A DNA stretch of 64,000 bases from SAR86 cluster bacterium AG-349-I13 (GCA_003278815.1 QCDB01000004.1:1-64000), one strand, 5' to 3'; shown: positions 54,178-63,683, counted from the stretch's first letter. Notes: generated by a model from the sequence alone, not told the origin. Numbers and translations: made by a program.

Positions 54178-54904
54178 AGGAGTTATCTTTTCTTTTTCTC
54201 AATTCTGTAAATTTTTCTAGGGGACTAAGACCATCTAAATCAGCAGGCGTTTTGTTAAGAAGAAAGGGATTAATTTTCCTTTCTAATTTCAATTTTGTCG
54301 GTAACGAAATAGAACCATCTTGAATCTTTTGAGTTATATCTAATGTATATTGTTTTATGAAATCATCAGTCATCACAGAATTTACAAATTTTAGGTTTGA
54401 CTCAGTGTATTCATGTGCACAATAAATAATTGTTTCTGGATTTAATTGATTTAATTTCTGAATAGAATTATGCATTTGCTCAAATGTTCCTTCAAACACT
54501 CTGCCACAGCCTGCCGAAAATAAAGTATCACCACAAAAAACTAATAATTTTTTATTTTCAACGTAAGCTATATGATCAAGTGTATGACCGGGTGTTTCTA
54601 ATACAGAAAATTCATAACCTAATGTATTGACCTTATCATTTTCTGAAACATTTATATCAACTCCTTCAATATCTCCAATAGGTCCATAAACTTTCCCATC
54701 AAGCTGTTTTTTAAGTTCAAGGGTTCCACCTACATGATCAAAATGATGATGAGTGAGCAGAATATCTACAAGATTTAAATCATTATTACGTATGAGCTCG
54801 AGAACAGGTGCAGCATCACCGGGGTCTATGACTGAAATATCAGAGCCTGATTGCATAACCCATATGTAATTATCTGTATAAGCAGGTATATGAAAGATAC
54901 GCAT
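54176..54904 (-). CDS. gloB: hydroxyacylglutathione hydrolase (glyoxalase II)
   Basis: 243 residues from ATG 54904. The frame extends to 55048, but the extra 48 residues are non-homologous and overlap rnhA. The MBL-fold metal site is THHHFDHVGG, with CGDTLFSAGCGR and YCAHEYTESN completing the ligands. It hydrolyses S-lactoylglutathione to lactate and glutathione. MRIFHIPAYTDNYIWVM is the normal N-terminus. It is divergent from rnhA, the usual gammaproteobacterial order. Confidence 0.95.
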   Translation of the reverse strand: MRIFHIPAYTDNYIWVMQSGSDISVIDPGDAAPVLELIRNNDLNLVDILLTHHHFDHVGGTLELKKQLDGKVYGPIGDIEGVDINVSENDKVNTLGYEFSVLETPGHTLDHIAYVENKKLLVFCGDTLFSAGCGRVFEGTFEQMHNSIQKLNQLNPETIIYCAHEYTESNLKFVNSVMTDDFIKQYTLDITQKIQDGSISLPTKLKLERKINPFLLNKTPADLDGLSPLEKFTELRKRKDNS

Positions 54905-54923
54905 TAATTTATAATAAACATTT

Positions 54924-55355
54924 ATGTCTATAAAAGTATATACAGACGGTGCTTGCAAAGGTAATCCAGGTCCTGGAGGTTGGGGAGTATATATAAAGTT
55001 TAATAATGAAGAAAAAGACTTATACGGAGGCAATCCTGAAACTACCAATAATCAGATGGAAATGCAGGCAGCTTTAGAAGCTTTAAAATATTTAAAAGAT
55101 GAGGATGAAGCTATTAAACTTTATACCGATTCCAATTACCTAAGACAAGGCATAACGGATTGGATTCATAAATGGAAATTAAATAATTGGAGAACAGCAT
55201 CAAAGAAACCAGTTGCTAACCGTGACTTGTGGATAGAAATATCTGATTTAAATGAAAAGATGAATGTTGAATGGAATTGGGTAAAAGGTCATGCAGGAGA
55301 TCCTGGCAACGAAAGAGCTGATCAATTAGCTAACATGGGTGCTGAGAATGTCTAA
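54924..55355 (+). CDS. rnhA: ribonuclease HI
   Basis: A 143-residue nuclease cutting RNA in RNA-DNA hybrids. Catalytic residues are in VYTDGACKGNPGPGGWG (Asp), NNQMEMQAALEAL (Glu), KLYTDSNYLRQGIT (Asp) and HAGDPGNERADQLA (His and Asp). Length is close to E. coli RNase HI (155). It overlaps the dnaQ start by eight bases, so the two are co-translated. Confidence 0.97.
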   Translation: MSIKVYTDGACKGNPGPGGWGVYIKFNNEEKDLYGGNPETTNNQMEMQAALEALKYLKDEDEAIKLYTDSNYLRQGITDWIHKWKLNNWRTASKKPVANRDLWIEISDLNEKMNVEWNWVKGHAGDPGNERADQLANMGAENV

Positions 55356-56046
55356 TCGGCTTATTTCTTTTGATACTGAGACTACAGGGCTAGACTACAA
55401 AACTGGAGACCGCGTTGTCGAAATAGGTGCTGTGGAGATTTTAGGCAGAGATAAGTCTGGAAAAGAATATCAAACTTACTTGAATCCAGATGGTAAAGAA
55501 ATGAGTGAAGGCGCTGCAGAGATTACGAACATATCTAATGAACAACTAAAAAAAGCTCCAAAATTTAAAGAAATTGCTGATGAATTTATTGAGTTTGTGA
55601 AAGGGGCAGAATTAATAATTCATAATGCAGAATTTGATGTTGGTTTTATAAATAACGAATTGAATTTAATCAATCACGAGGTTAATGATATAAGAGATAT
55701 TTGTTCGGTATATGATACCTTAATTCATGCTCGAAAAACTTTTCCGGGCCAAAGGAATAATCTCAATGCATTATCAACCCGGCTTGGTATTTCTGGATAT
55801 GATAGAACGTATCATGGAGCTTTACTGGATGCACAAATATTGGCTGATACGTACTTAAATCTGACAGGAGGCCAAGTAACCTTTGATTTATCGGAATCAG
55901 AGATTAAAGAAACTAAAGATAAAATTGAAAACAAATCTGAAGACGTAAATTTTTTAAAATTTAATGCTAAAGGTGAAGACTTATCTGAACACAGAAAATT
56001 TTTAGAGATTCTGGGTAAAAAAACTGACAAAGAAATAAATTGGTAA
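55348..56046 (+). CDS. dnaQ: DNA polymerase III epsilon subunit (proofreading exonuclease)
   Basis: 232 residues from ATG 55348, chosen over GTG 55339 because MSNRLISFDTETTGLDYKTGDRVVEIGAVEI is the normal start. ExoI motif is FDTETTG (Asp, Glu), ExoII is IIHNAEFDVGFINNEL, and ExoIII is YHGALLDAQILADTYL (His-x4-Asp). The C-terminal tail would bind the alpha subunit. It removes mismatched bases during replication. It follows rnhA, as in E. coli where the genes are divergent neighbours. Confidence 0.96.
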   Translation: MSNRLISFDTETTGLDYKTGDRVVEIGAVEILGRDKSGKEYQTYLNPDGKEMSEGAAEITNISNEQLKKAPKFKEIADEFIEFVKGAELIIHNAEFDVGFINNELNLINHEVNDIRDICSVYDTLIHARKTFPGQRNNLNALSTRLGISGYDRTYHGALLDAQILADTYLNLTGGQVTFDLSESEIKETKDKIENKSEDVNFLKFNAKGEDLSEHRKFLEILGKKTDKEINW

Positions 56047-56049
56047 AAA

Positions 56050-57336
56050 ATGAAAGTAACAACTAGATTTGCGCCAAGTCCAACAGGATACTTGCACATT
56101 GGTGGCGTTAGAACTGCTTTATTCAATTATATTTTTGCAAAAAAAACTAATGGCACTTTTCTTGTACGAATAGAAGACACAGATAGAGAACGGTCAAAAG
56201 AAGAATATATAGGTGCAATAATGGATGGTCTCAATTGGATTGGACTTGAACCAGATGAAGAACCAATAAAACAAAGTGAACGATTTCACGTGTATAAAGA
56301 AGAAGCCTTTAGATTAGTTAAAGATGGAAAAGCTTATGAGGATGAGGGAGCAATAAGACTAAAAATTAATAAAGATGGTTCTACGTTAGTAAAAGATTTA
56401 GTTTATGGTGAGATAGAATTCCCTAATAAAGAATTAGACGATTTGGTAATTTTGAGAAGCGATGAGTCTCCAACTTATCACTTTTGTAATGTAATTGACG
56501 ATAATTATCAAAAGGTTACCCATATCATTAGAGGTGAAGATCATTTGCCCAATACACCTAAACAAATTCAGATTGTGAATGCTTTGGGCTACAAGGGCTT
56601 TGAATATATTCACTTACCTTTAGTGCTAGGTGAGGACAGAAAAAGATTATCAAAAAGACACGCAGCTACTGATTTGATGTCATACAAGGAAGAGGGGTAT
56701 TTGCCTCAGGCAGTTTTAAATATGTTGGCAAAATTAGGATGGTCAAATACAACCAAAGATATCTTTACAGTTGATGAACTTATAAAAATTTTTGAAGTGC
56801 AAGATATTCAGAAAGCTGGTGCTGTCTTTGACATCGAAAGGCTTAATTTTGTCAATCAAGCACATATTGCAAAAATGCGAAGTAATTCATTAATGCAAGA
56901 AGTAGAAATTTTTAATAAGAAAAATGGTTTCTCTTTGAGTGATCACCATGCAGGTGATTATTTGCTTGAATTGTGTAAAGGTAGTGCCAACAATCTAAGT
57001 GAAATTTCTTTATTCATTAAACCTTTTCTCATTGATTTTGACGACTATAACCCAGAGGATTTTAACAAACACTTGGCCAATGCGAAATTAGTTATAGAGT
57101 ATTTCAAAACGAACTTAAAGAAATTAGATGATTGGAGTGAAGAAAGCATTGAAAATATTATTTCAAATGCAAAAAATGATCTTAATCTTCCTATGCCAAA
57201 AATTGGCTTACCTTTGAGGGTTGCTTTACTGGGCAGAGCTAAATCACCCCAACTTAACTCAACTATTTATTTAATTGAAAAAGAAAAAGTTATTGATCGA
57301 TTAGGTAGATCTCTAGAAGTTATTGCTGAACGCTAA
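56050..57336 (+). CDS. gltX: glutamyl-tRNA synthetase
   Basis: A 428-residue class I synthetase. HIGH-type motif TRFAPSPTGYLHIGGVRTALFNY is at the N-terminus, and KMSKS-type RKRLSKRHAA is near residue 196. FLVRIEDTDRERS and IRGEDHLPNTPKQI are the glutamate-recognition blocks. It is somewhat shorter than E. coli GltX (471) at the C-terminal anticodon-binding side. Whether it charges tRNA-Gln too cannot be decided here. Its end overlaps convergent ggt by 17 bases. Confidence 0.96.
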   Translation: MKVTTRFAPSPTGYLHIGGVRTALFNYIFAKKTNGTFLVRIEDTDRERSKEEYIGAIMDGLNWIGLEPDEEPIKQSERFHVYKEEAFRLVKDGKAYEDEGAIRLKINKDGSTLVKDLVYGEIEFPNKELDDLVILRSDESPTYHFCNVIDDNYQKVTHIIRGEDHLPNTPKQIQIVNALGYKGFEYIHLPLVLGEDRKRLSKRHAATDLMSYKEEGYLPQAVLNMLAKLGWSNTTKDIFTVDELIKIFEVQDIQKAGAVFDIERLNFVNQAHIAKMRSNSLMQEVEIFNKKNGFSLSDHHAGDYLLELCKGSANNLSEISLFIKPFLIDFDDYNPEDFNKHLANAKLVIEYFKTNLKKLDDWSEESIENIISNAKNDLNLPMPKIGLPLRVALLGRAKSPQLNSTIYLIEKEKVIDRLGRSLEVIAER

Positions 57337-59014
57337 CTTTAGCATTGGGCCTTCTCAAATCAGCGTATCCATACCTTATACCATCAATGATTTCGATGCT
57401 CTGTGTGCTTCCCATGGTATCTGATAGTTCTAATTTATGGCCGAAAGACTCTAGAATTCTTAAAGTGTCTTCACTTATGAACTTCTCGTATTCTAAACTC
57501 AAACTTTGTGAGTCTTGATGGATCCTTGGCACCATAGATGCAGCTCCAACATCTAAGTTAAACTCAATATTGTTTATTAAGACCTGTAAAATTACACCAG
57601 GTATTTGCGAGCCGCCCGGAGAACCTGTTATTAATTCTAATTTTCCTTTATCGAATACCATTACAGGAGTCATTGTGCTCATTGGCCGTTTTAAGGGTTC
57701 AAGCTTATTTGCAGGTGAACTGCTTCTATAATAAGAATCGGTTATCTCATAATTATGTGCAAAATTATTCATCTGATTATTAGTCAAAATTCCAGTACCT
57801 GGAATGGTGACACCTGATCCAAAAGAATAACCTAAGGTATAAGTCACAGAAACAGCATTACCTTCCTTATCAACTATTGAATAATGTGTTGTATCCTTCG
57901 ATTCTTTATAAGAATTGTTAATTTTGTTTCCAGTCCTTGCAGTTTTTTTTGGTGATGATACTTCTGTTAGGTTTATTTCTTTAGCTTTTTTACAAGCTAA
58001 TTTTTTAGATAAAAGCATATCGTACGGAATATCAGAAAAACTTGGATCGCCAACGTATTTTGACCTGTTGTGGTGAGCAAATTTCATCGCTTCAGCAATC
58101 AAGTGATATGTCCTTGCACTATTAGGTGCTAATTGAGAAAGCTGGAAGCATTCAAGTACATTTAATGCTGTTAAAACAACAATTCCACCACCTGAAGGTG
58201 CTCCCATAGCATAAATTTGTTTCCCTCTATAGTTTGTTTTTATGGGTGGATAGAGATTTACTTCATAAGCCACTAAATCCTCTTTTCTGATAAGGCCATC
58301 ATTAGCAATCATATGTTTATTTATTAGATCAGCGATTTTGCCTTTATAGAAACCATCTCGACCATCAGCTTGAATTATTTTTAACGTCTTAATTAGATCT
58401 TCTATTTTTAATTTTCCGCCAAGTGAAAGATTTTTCTTAAAGATTTTATTTGATTCAGGATCATTTTGTATATATCTTCCTTTATTAATAGCTAGGTATA
58501 AATCCTGAGTAATTGGCACACCTTGCTCCAAAAGATCAATGGTTGGCTGTATTAAATCCTTCACTGGAATGGTTCCATATAATTCATGAGCTTTAAAAAG
58601 GCCTGCAACTGTACCAGGAACTGCTATAGCTTTATAGCCTTTTCTAGTCACATCATCATCTTTTTCCTTTGCTTCTTGGTAAAATTCACGAGTTGCTAAT
58701 TTTGGAGCCATAGATCTGAAGTCAATCATAAGTAAGGTTTTATCTTCTTCAATGAAGACCTGCATAAAACCTCCGCCTCCAATATTACCAGCTCTTGGAA
58801 GGGTAGCAGTTAACGAAAAACCAACTGCAATTGCAGCGTCAACTGCATTACCTCCTTTATTCAAGACTTCTATACCAATATCCGAAGATAAATAATTTTG
58901 TGAAACAACAATTCCTGATTCTGTATAAGTTGAATGGTAGGGATGAGGATAATCAATTAAGCTTGATTGACTGAATACTAAATTTGAAATTAAAAGTAAA
59001 AATAATCTGAACAT
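57320..59014 (-). CDS. ggt: gamma-glutamyltransferase
   Basis: A 564-residue periplasmic Ntn-hydrolase that cleaves glutathione and other gamma-glutamyl compounds. Signal peptide MFRLFLLLISNLVFSQS. The precursor is self-cleaved before the nucleophile Thr375 in DTTHYSIVD. Other signatures are NIGGGGFMQVF, GYKAIAVPGTVAGLFKAHE, APSGGGIVVL, MNNFAH, KRPMSTMTPV and TGSPGGSQI. It follows the DASS transporter gene by one base and is probably co-transcribed; peptide or glutathione breakdown products could then enter by that transporter. Confidence 0.95.
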   Translation of the reverse strand: MFRLFLLLISNLVFSQSSLIDYPHPYHSTYTESGIVVSQNYLSSDIGIEVLNKGGNAVDAAIAVGFSLTATLPRAGNIGGGGFMQVFIEEDKTLLMIDFRSMAPKLATREFYQEAKEKDDDVTRKGYKAIAVPGTVAGLFKAHELYGTIPVKDLIQPTIDLLEQGVPITQDLYLAINKGRYIQNDPESNKIFKKNLSLGGKLKIEDLIKTLKIIQADGRDGFYKGKIADLINKHMIANDGLIRKEDLVAYEVNLYPPIKTNYRGKQIYAMGAPSGGGIVVLTALNVLECFQLSQLAPNSARTYHLIAEAMKFAHHNRSKYVGDPSFSDIPYDMLLSKKLACKKAKEINLTEVSSPKKTARTGNKINNSYKESKDTTHYSIVDKEGNAVSVTYTLGYSFGSGVTIPGTGILTNNQMNNFAHNYEITDSYYRSSSPANKLEPLKRPMSTMTPVMVFDKGKLELITGSPGGSQIPGVILQVLINNIEFNLDVGAASMVPRIHQDSQSLSLEYEKFISEDTLRILESFGHKLELSDTMGSTQSIEIIDGIRYGYADLRRPNAKVSVQQ

Positions 59015-60502
59015 CTAGAAAATTAATGGTAACACAAAGGTAGAAAATGCTGTCACTACCAAGATTCCTAAAATATTAAAATAAAGTCCCGCTTTCATCA
59101 TTTGCGCAATAGTAAATTTTTCAGAACCATAAACTATGGCATTTGGAGGGGTTGCAACCGGCAACATAAAAGCACAGCTTGCGGCTAAAGCAACAGGAAT
59201 AGCTAATTGTGCTACAAGGCTTAAATTATTCGTTCCGTCAGGTAATAAATTTCCTTCAACTGTAGCTAAAATTATCATTATGGGCACAAAGGTCGCAGTT
59301 GTTGCTTGGTTGCTTGTTAGTTCAGTAAGAAAAACAATTAGAACCACAATTAATAGTATTAACAATACAGCGCTGATATCAGGAATAAGACCTCCAATCC
59401 ACTTACCTAAGCCGGAACTCATTATAGCGTTTGCCATTGACAAACCACCACCAAATAAAATCAAAATACCCCAAGGTAGTTTTGTTGTAATACTCCATTC
59501 AATAAGGCCTGCACCTTGACTTGATCTTGTGATAAATACCGCTAGTGCAGCTATAATAGCGATACCATAGTCTGTAAGGCCTTGAAGGAGATAAGTATCG
59601 TCTAGAAGGTCTCTAAATATCCATGCTAATGCTGTAAGAACAAATATTACAAAAACTCTTTTTTCGTCGGTAGTTATAGCGCCTAAGTCTTGATACATTT
59701 CTTGTAAAGAATTTTTTGTTTCCTTATTGGCACTTATATTCACAGGAAAGATAATATTCGTAAGCAACCACCAACCAACGATCAGCATGATAATTGATAT
59801 TGGTAAAGCAAGAAGCATCCACTGATTAAAAGAAACATCTAATCCTTGTTCTTGTATTAAGCTAATCACCACAATATTAGGTGCAGTGCCGATAGGAGTA
59901 GAAATTCCACCAATTGTTGCTGCGTAAGCTATACCCAAAAGTAATGCTGTCTGAAAGTTAGAAAAATCTTTATCAAGATTTGTAGTTTTTCTTACAACAC
60001 CAGCAATAGCTAAACCAATTGGAAGAAGCATTAAGGTTGTAGAAGTATTCATTATCCACATACTTATAAATGCACTCACTAGCATAAAGCCTCCAATTAA
60101 ATATTTCGCATCAGTACCTAAGGATAGAAGCATTTTTAAAGCAATTCTTTTATGAAGATTTACTTTCTCTATTGCCAAAGCAAGAATAAACCCACCCAAG
60201 AAAAGAAATACATTTGGATGTGCGTAAGGAGCTGCTGCTTTCGTAAAAGCACTTTTAGCAGGATTAGCAGCATCGCTAAAATCGTAAATACCTAATAGAG
60301 GAAATAAAGCAAGGGGTATTAACGCTGTAACCGGTAATGGAATGGCTTCTGTAGCCCACCAGCTTGCCATTAATAACACTACGCCGGTCACATACCAACC
60401 AGAGATTGAGAGTCCTGCTGGAGGTGAAGTAAGTAATGTAAATAAGAGAAAAATTAACCCAATAAAAAAACCAATTGTTTTAGGATTAGAAAAATTCTTC
60501 AT
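59015..60502 (-). CDS. DASS/SLC13-family sodium-coupled anion transporter
   Basis: A 495-residue protein with about eleven to twelve membrane helices and DASS features: ATEAIPLPVTALIPLALFPLLGI, the SNT-type motif MNTSTTLMLLPIGLAI, GIAYAATIGGISTPIGTAPNIV, LTSNQATTATFVPIM and ASCAFMLPVATPPNAIVYGS. Members carry di- and tricarboxylates, sulfate or related anions with Na+. Its ATG sits directly behind the hairpin and U-tract at 60510-60533, with no ribosome site. It precedes ggt. Substrate unknown. Confidence 0.92.
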   Translation of the reverse strand: MKNFSNPKTIGFFIGLIFLLFTLLTSPPAGLSISGWYVTGVVLLMASWWATEAIPLPVTALIPLALFPLLGIYDFSDAANPAKSAFTKAAAPYAHPNVFLFLGGFILALAIEKVNLHKRIALKMLLSLGTDAKYLIGGFMLVSAFISMWIMNTSTTLMLLPIGLAIAGVVRKTTNLDKDFSNFQTALLLGIAYAATIGGISTPIGTAPNIVVISLIQEQGLDVSFNQWMLLALPISIIMLIVGWWLLTNIIFPVNISANKETKNSLQEMYQDLGAITTDEKRVFVIFVLTALAWIFRDLLDDTYLLQGLTDYGIAIIAALAVFITRSSQGAGLIEWSITTKLPWGILILFGGGLSMANAIMSSGLGKWIGGLIPDISAVLLILLIVVLIVFLTELTSNQATTATFVPIMIILATVEGNLLPDGTNNLSLVAQLAIPVALAASCAFMLPVATPPNAIVYGSEKFTIAQMMKAGLYFNILGILVVTAFSTFVLPLIF

Positions 60503-60533
60503 AAAAAAAAAGGCGCGAAATTAATCGCGCCTT
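60503..60533 (-). terminator. terminator of the second TonB receptor, abutting the DASS start codon
   Basis: On the minus strand a 9-bp stem AAGGCGCGA/TCGCGCCTT with a six-base loop is followed by seven U residues (plus 60503-60509) and then directly by the ATG of the DASS gene. It is a textbook intrinsic terminator for the receptor transcript (receptor stop at 60548) and at the same time occupies the ribosome-binding region of the transporter gene. Confidence 0.85.
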
Positions 60534-60547
60534 ATTCAGATTAACAT

Positions 60548-63502
60548 TTAGTAAGTTACTCTAAAGTCTACGTAGAAGTTTCTTCTTAAATTATTATCTA
60601 AATCTTCGAAGTAACCTTGTCTAGAAGAAGCTAGTGGAGCTCTTCTATCATGCCAGTTATTAACACCTAATCTTATTCTTAGATCTGCATCATTAAAATC
60701 AGTGTAATAATCACTGTAGACATTCATAGTTTTGAATGGAACGACTTGCCACATCTCACCAGCTCTAGCTACTGTTCTACTTTCATAGACAGAACTTCTC
60801 GCATTTTGATTTATACCAAGTGCCCAATCGCCTCTACGAAATCTCAAGGATGTATATGATTTTCTCTTAGGAGCACCATCCACCGCAAGCAGATCACCAA
60901 ATCCAGTAATAGCAGTCATCGGTAAGGCACCATCTTGCATAGCAGTATCAAGCGTTCTTAAAGTTTCTCCATATAATTGATCTCTCTTTGTTAGCATTGA
61001 GACTTGATGCTTCAGTGAGAAAGTACCAAAAGCTGTATCAATATCGTAGTAAACACCTAGATCGTTACCTTCTATACTTCTATCATTCAAATTAGCGTAA
61101 TTATCTTCAACTCTTTCAGCAAGACCAAAAGGACATAACCCAGCTGCCAAAAATGAATCTGGATTATCTGGAGCTTGTCTTACAACTGCAGGGTTTCCAA
61201 TAACTGCACCACAATTGTTGATGTCATTAGTTGATAGTCTCAAGAAGAGATCTAACAACATATGATTTTCTTCACCAAATAAACCTATGGTATTTGTTGA
61301 ATCAATTGACCATACATCATAAGTGATTGTTAAATTATCCATTGGCTCAAATACTAAACCTATAGTGGTATTTTCAGATTCTTCTGCTGTGAGTTTTGAG
61401 CTACCCATAGCTTGTCTTTGCACTGAATACCTACCATCTGAATCATCAGTATCAATACCAAGACCAACAGCATATAGTGTTGCAGCATCATTTCTAGTAT
61501 TGTTACGAACAACCATACTTTCATTGATTGTAATCAGATTTGGAGCTCTAAATGTATCTTGCTGTGAGCCTCTAATTTTAAGAATATCATTTACAACCCA
61601 ACCGAAAGCTACTCTTGGAACACCAGTTCCTTCAAAATCACTGTAAGCTTCCTGTCTATAAGCAAGTTGTAGGTCAAATTGCTCAACGACTGGAATATTC
61701 ATTTCAGGACTGACCAGTGGCACATCAAACTCTATATAAACTGAGTTTACGTTTCTCGCACCATCACTATCTGGAGTAGGGCTACTATTAGCCAAGTCAG
61801 AAACATATGGATATGTATCACCAGCGCTTGTTGATAGTTGACCATTGGTTCTTCTCTCTGTGAACACAATAGTTCCATCCAGTCTTGGGTCTCTATCATC
61901 CATGAAAGTGTCATTTCTTGCTTCAACACCAAAAGCCATACCTACATCACCACCTGTAATTGTAAAGACATCAGGTTTTGACATTCTAAAATCAAGTGTC
62001 GTCATAGTTCTTTCATTTGCTCTATAAGCATCGACAACAGCTGGTCCAATACCACCAGGTGTGTAATCAACAGGGTTGTGAGAAACAAAACCAGTTTGAT
62101 ATACGCCTGCACCATTGAATGGGTTATAAGCAGACTCGTCTGTTCTATGAAGCAGAGCATCCATTAAAGTATTTGATACTCTGTTGTGTGTGACATCAAA
62201 AGCCTCTGCTACAGAATATGAAGCTGCTGACTCCCAATCCCATCCATCGTCTGTCTGACCTCTAACACCAACAAGATATCTATCTGTTTGCTTGTTATTG
62301 TCGACAACTCTTTGTCCAGCATCAACAAATCTATAGTTATCCATTAAAAGGGCTTTTCCTGTGAAGTTATAAGGGTTAGTAGCAGGAACTATAAATTTAA
62401 CTGATGAGAAGTGAGAAACTGAATGTCTGTTACCATTGTACTCACTCTGATATTGACCATATTCAGCAAATAATTCTCTGCCGTCACCTAAGTCATGATT
62501 CAAGAAAACAAATAGGTTGTGTCTTTGTACTGCACCTAATATATCTCTTTGTCCATTCCAGTTATGAGTGTAGTTTCCAGAAGAGTCTGAAGCAGCACAA
62601 ACACCGTTACCAAGATTTAATAAACAATTTGGATCTCCAGCTGCTTTAATTAAAAATTCTCCTGAACTATCTGTGTAAGGAGCAGTTCCACTCATGTCAA
62701 ACTGACCCCATGAAGAATTAGATGAACATCTATAAAATGCACTGTCAAATTGCTCAGGCACTAGATCTCCATAATCACATCTTCCCATTATCTCGTCTTC
62801 AGAAGCTGCAATTCGATCTCTCTGGTAATAACTAAAATACATGGAAACATTAGTGTTACCACCATTAAAATTATTTCCATATTTCATAGAAAATTTATGA
62901 TCGTCTCTGTTGAAATGCTCCCAATTTTGGAATCTTCCTCTCATTTGGAAACCCTCAAAATTTGTATCTAGAACATTGTTTACAACACCAGCAACAGCAT
63001 CGGAACCATAAATAGCTCCAGCACCATCTCTTAGTATTTCAACTCTATCAACCAATGAAACTGGGATATTGTTTGAGTTGACTGTTGCAACAGGAATAAA
63101 ACTTCCACCAACGCTCTCAGTTTGATATGAAGGAGTAGAAATCATTCTTCTACCATTTAAAAGTACTAGTGTATTACCAGTACCTAATGATCTGATATCA
63201 AAAGCTCCGACGTCTCCTCTTGAAGCGTTGACACCGCCTCCATTGGATCCTACGTCATTGAACTGGTTAACACCTTGTTCGGTTAAAGTTGCTAAAAGCT
63301 CATCACCTGAGTTGACACCTCTATCATCGATATCATCAGCAGTAATAACTGTTACAGGTAAGGCTTCATTAATACGAGCACCCTTAATTTGAGTACCAGT
63401 AACAACAACTTCTTCTACGTCATTGCTGTCAGTTGATTCTTGTGCATTCACTGAGAATACAACTGCGCACATTAATAAAACTAAATATTTAATCTTGGTC
63501 AT
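60548..63502 (-). CDS. TonB-dependent outer-membrane receptor, second copy
   Basis: A 984-residue receptor. Signal peptide ends VNAQ (residue 21), TonB-box-like DVEEVVVTGTQI follows, then plug signatures FDIRSLGTGNTLVLLNGRRM and DRVEILRDGAGAIYGSDAVAGVVNNVL, and a long barrel ending in VDFRVTY (C-terminal aromatic). Its plug is of the same class as the receptor at 51319, but loops differ widely. RQGYFEDLDNNLRRNFYVDFRVTY is typical of the marine gammaproteobacterial family. Ligand unknown. The downstream DASS and ggt genes may act in the same uptake route. Confidence 0.95.
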   Translation of the reverse strand: MTKIKYLVLLMCAVVFSVNAQESTDSNDVEEVVVTGTQIKGARINEALPVTVITADDIDDRGVNSGDELLATLTEQGVNQFNDVGSNGGGVNASRGDVGAFDIRSLGTGNTLVLLNGRRMISTPSYQTESVGGSFIPVATVNSNNIPVSLVDRVEILRDGAGAIYGSDAVAGVVNNVLDTNFEGFQMRGRFQNWEHFNRDDHKFSMKYGNNFNGGNTNVSMYFSYYQRDRIAASEDEIMGRCDYGDLVPEQFDSAFYRCSSNSSWGQFDMSGTAPYTDSSGEFLIKAAGDPNCLLNLGNGVCAASDSSGNYTHNWNGQRDILGAVQRHNLFVFLNHDLGDGRELFAEYGQYQSEYNGNRHSVSHFSSVKFIVPATNPYNFTGKALLMDNYRFVDAGQRVVDNNKQTDRYLVGVRGQTDDGWDWESAASYSVAEAFDVTHNRVSNTLMDALLHRTDESAYNPFNGAGVYQTGFVSHNPVDYTPGGIGPAVVDAYRANERTMTTLDFRMSKPDVFTITGGDVGMAFGVEARNDTFMDDRDPRLDGTIVFTERRTNGQLSTSAGDTYPYVSDLANSSPTPDSDGARNVNSVYIEFDVPLVSPEMNIPVVEQFDLQLAYRQEAYSDFEGTGVPRVAFGWVVNDILKIRGSQQDTFRAPNLITINESMVVRNNTRNDAATLYAVGLGIDTDDSDGRYSVQRQAMGSSKLTAEESENTTIGLVFEPMDNLTITYDVWSIDSTNTIGLFGEENHMLLDLFLRLSTNDINNCGAVIGNPAVVRQAPDNPDSFLAAGLCPFGLAERVEDNYANLNDRSIEGNDLGVYYDIDTAFGTFSLKHQVSMLTKRDQLYGETLRTLDTAMQDGALPMTAITGFGDLLAVDGAPKRKSYTSLRFRRGDWALGINQNARSSVYESRTVARAGEMWQVVPFKTMNVYSDYYTDFNDADLRIRLGVNNWHDRRAPLASSRQGYFEDLDNNLRRNFYVDFRVTY

Positions 63503-63607
63503 ATTGAAAACCCCTCTCGTTAAGACTATTTAACAAGAATTAAATAATTTTTTCAAGTTTTAAAACATATTTTAAAAAGCACTAAAATTATTTAAAATAG
63601 CGGGTCT

Positions 63608-63683
63608 GGGGCCATAGCTCAGCTGGGAGAGCGCAACACTGGCAGTGTTGAGGTCAGGGGTTCGATCCCCCTTGGCTCCACCA
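63608..63683 (+). tRNA. tRNA-Ala (anticodon GGC)
   Basis: Acceptor GGGGCCA/TGGCTCC with one G-T pair, discriminator A and encoded CCA at 63681-63683. The anticodon stem CAACA/TGTTG encloses CTGGCAG, giving GGC (alanine). T arm AGGGGTTCGATCCCCC. It lies in the spacer upstream of the second receptor gene, transcribed away from it. Confidence 0.96.

Noticed and set aside
54905-55048. Longer gloB start
   Set aside because: The 48 extra residues are proline-rich and non-homologous, and would overlap rnhA on the other strand. The ATG at 54904 gives the normal start.
51319-63502. The two TonB receptor genes as a recent duplication or recombination repeat
   Set aside because: They share only the plug motifs and general layout. 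Barrel loops and lengths differ, so they are old paralogues.
63540-63600. TTTAAAA/TTTTAAA palindrome between the second receptor and tRNA-Ala as an operator
   Set aside because: It is made only of A and T around a CAT centre in AT-rich DNA, so it is expected by chance.
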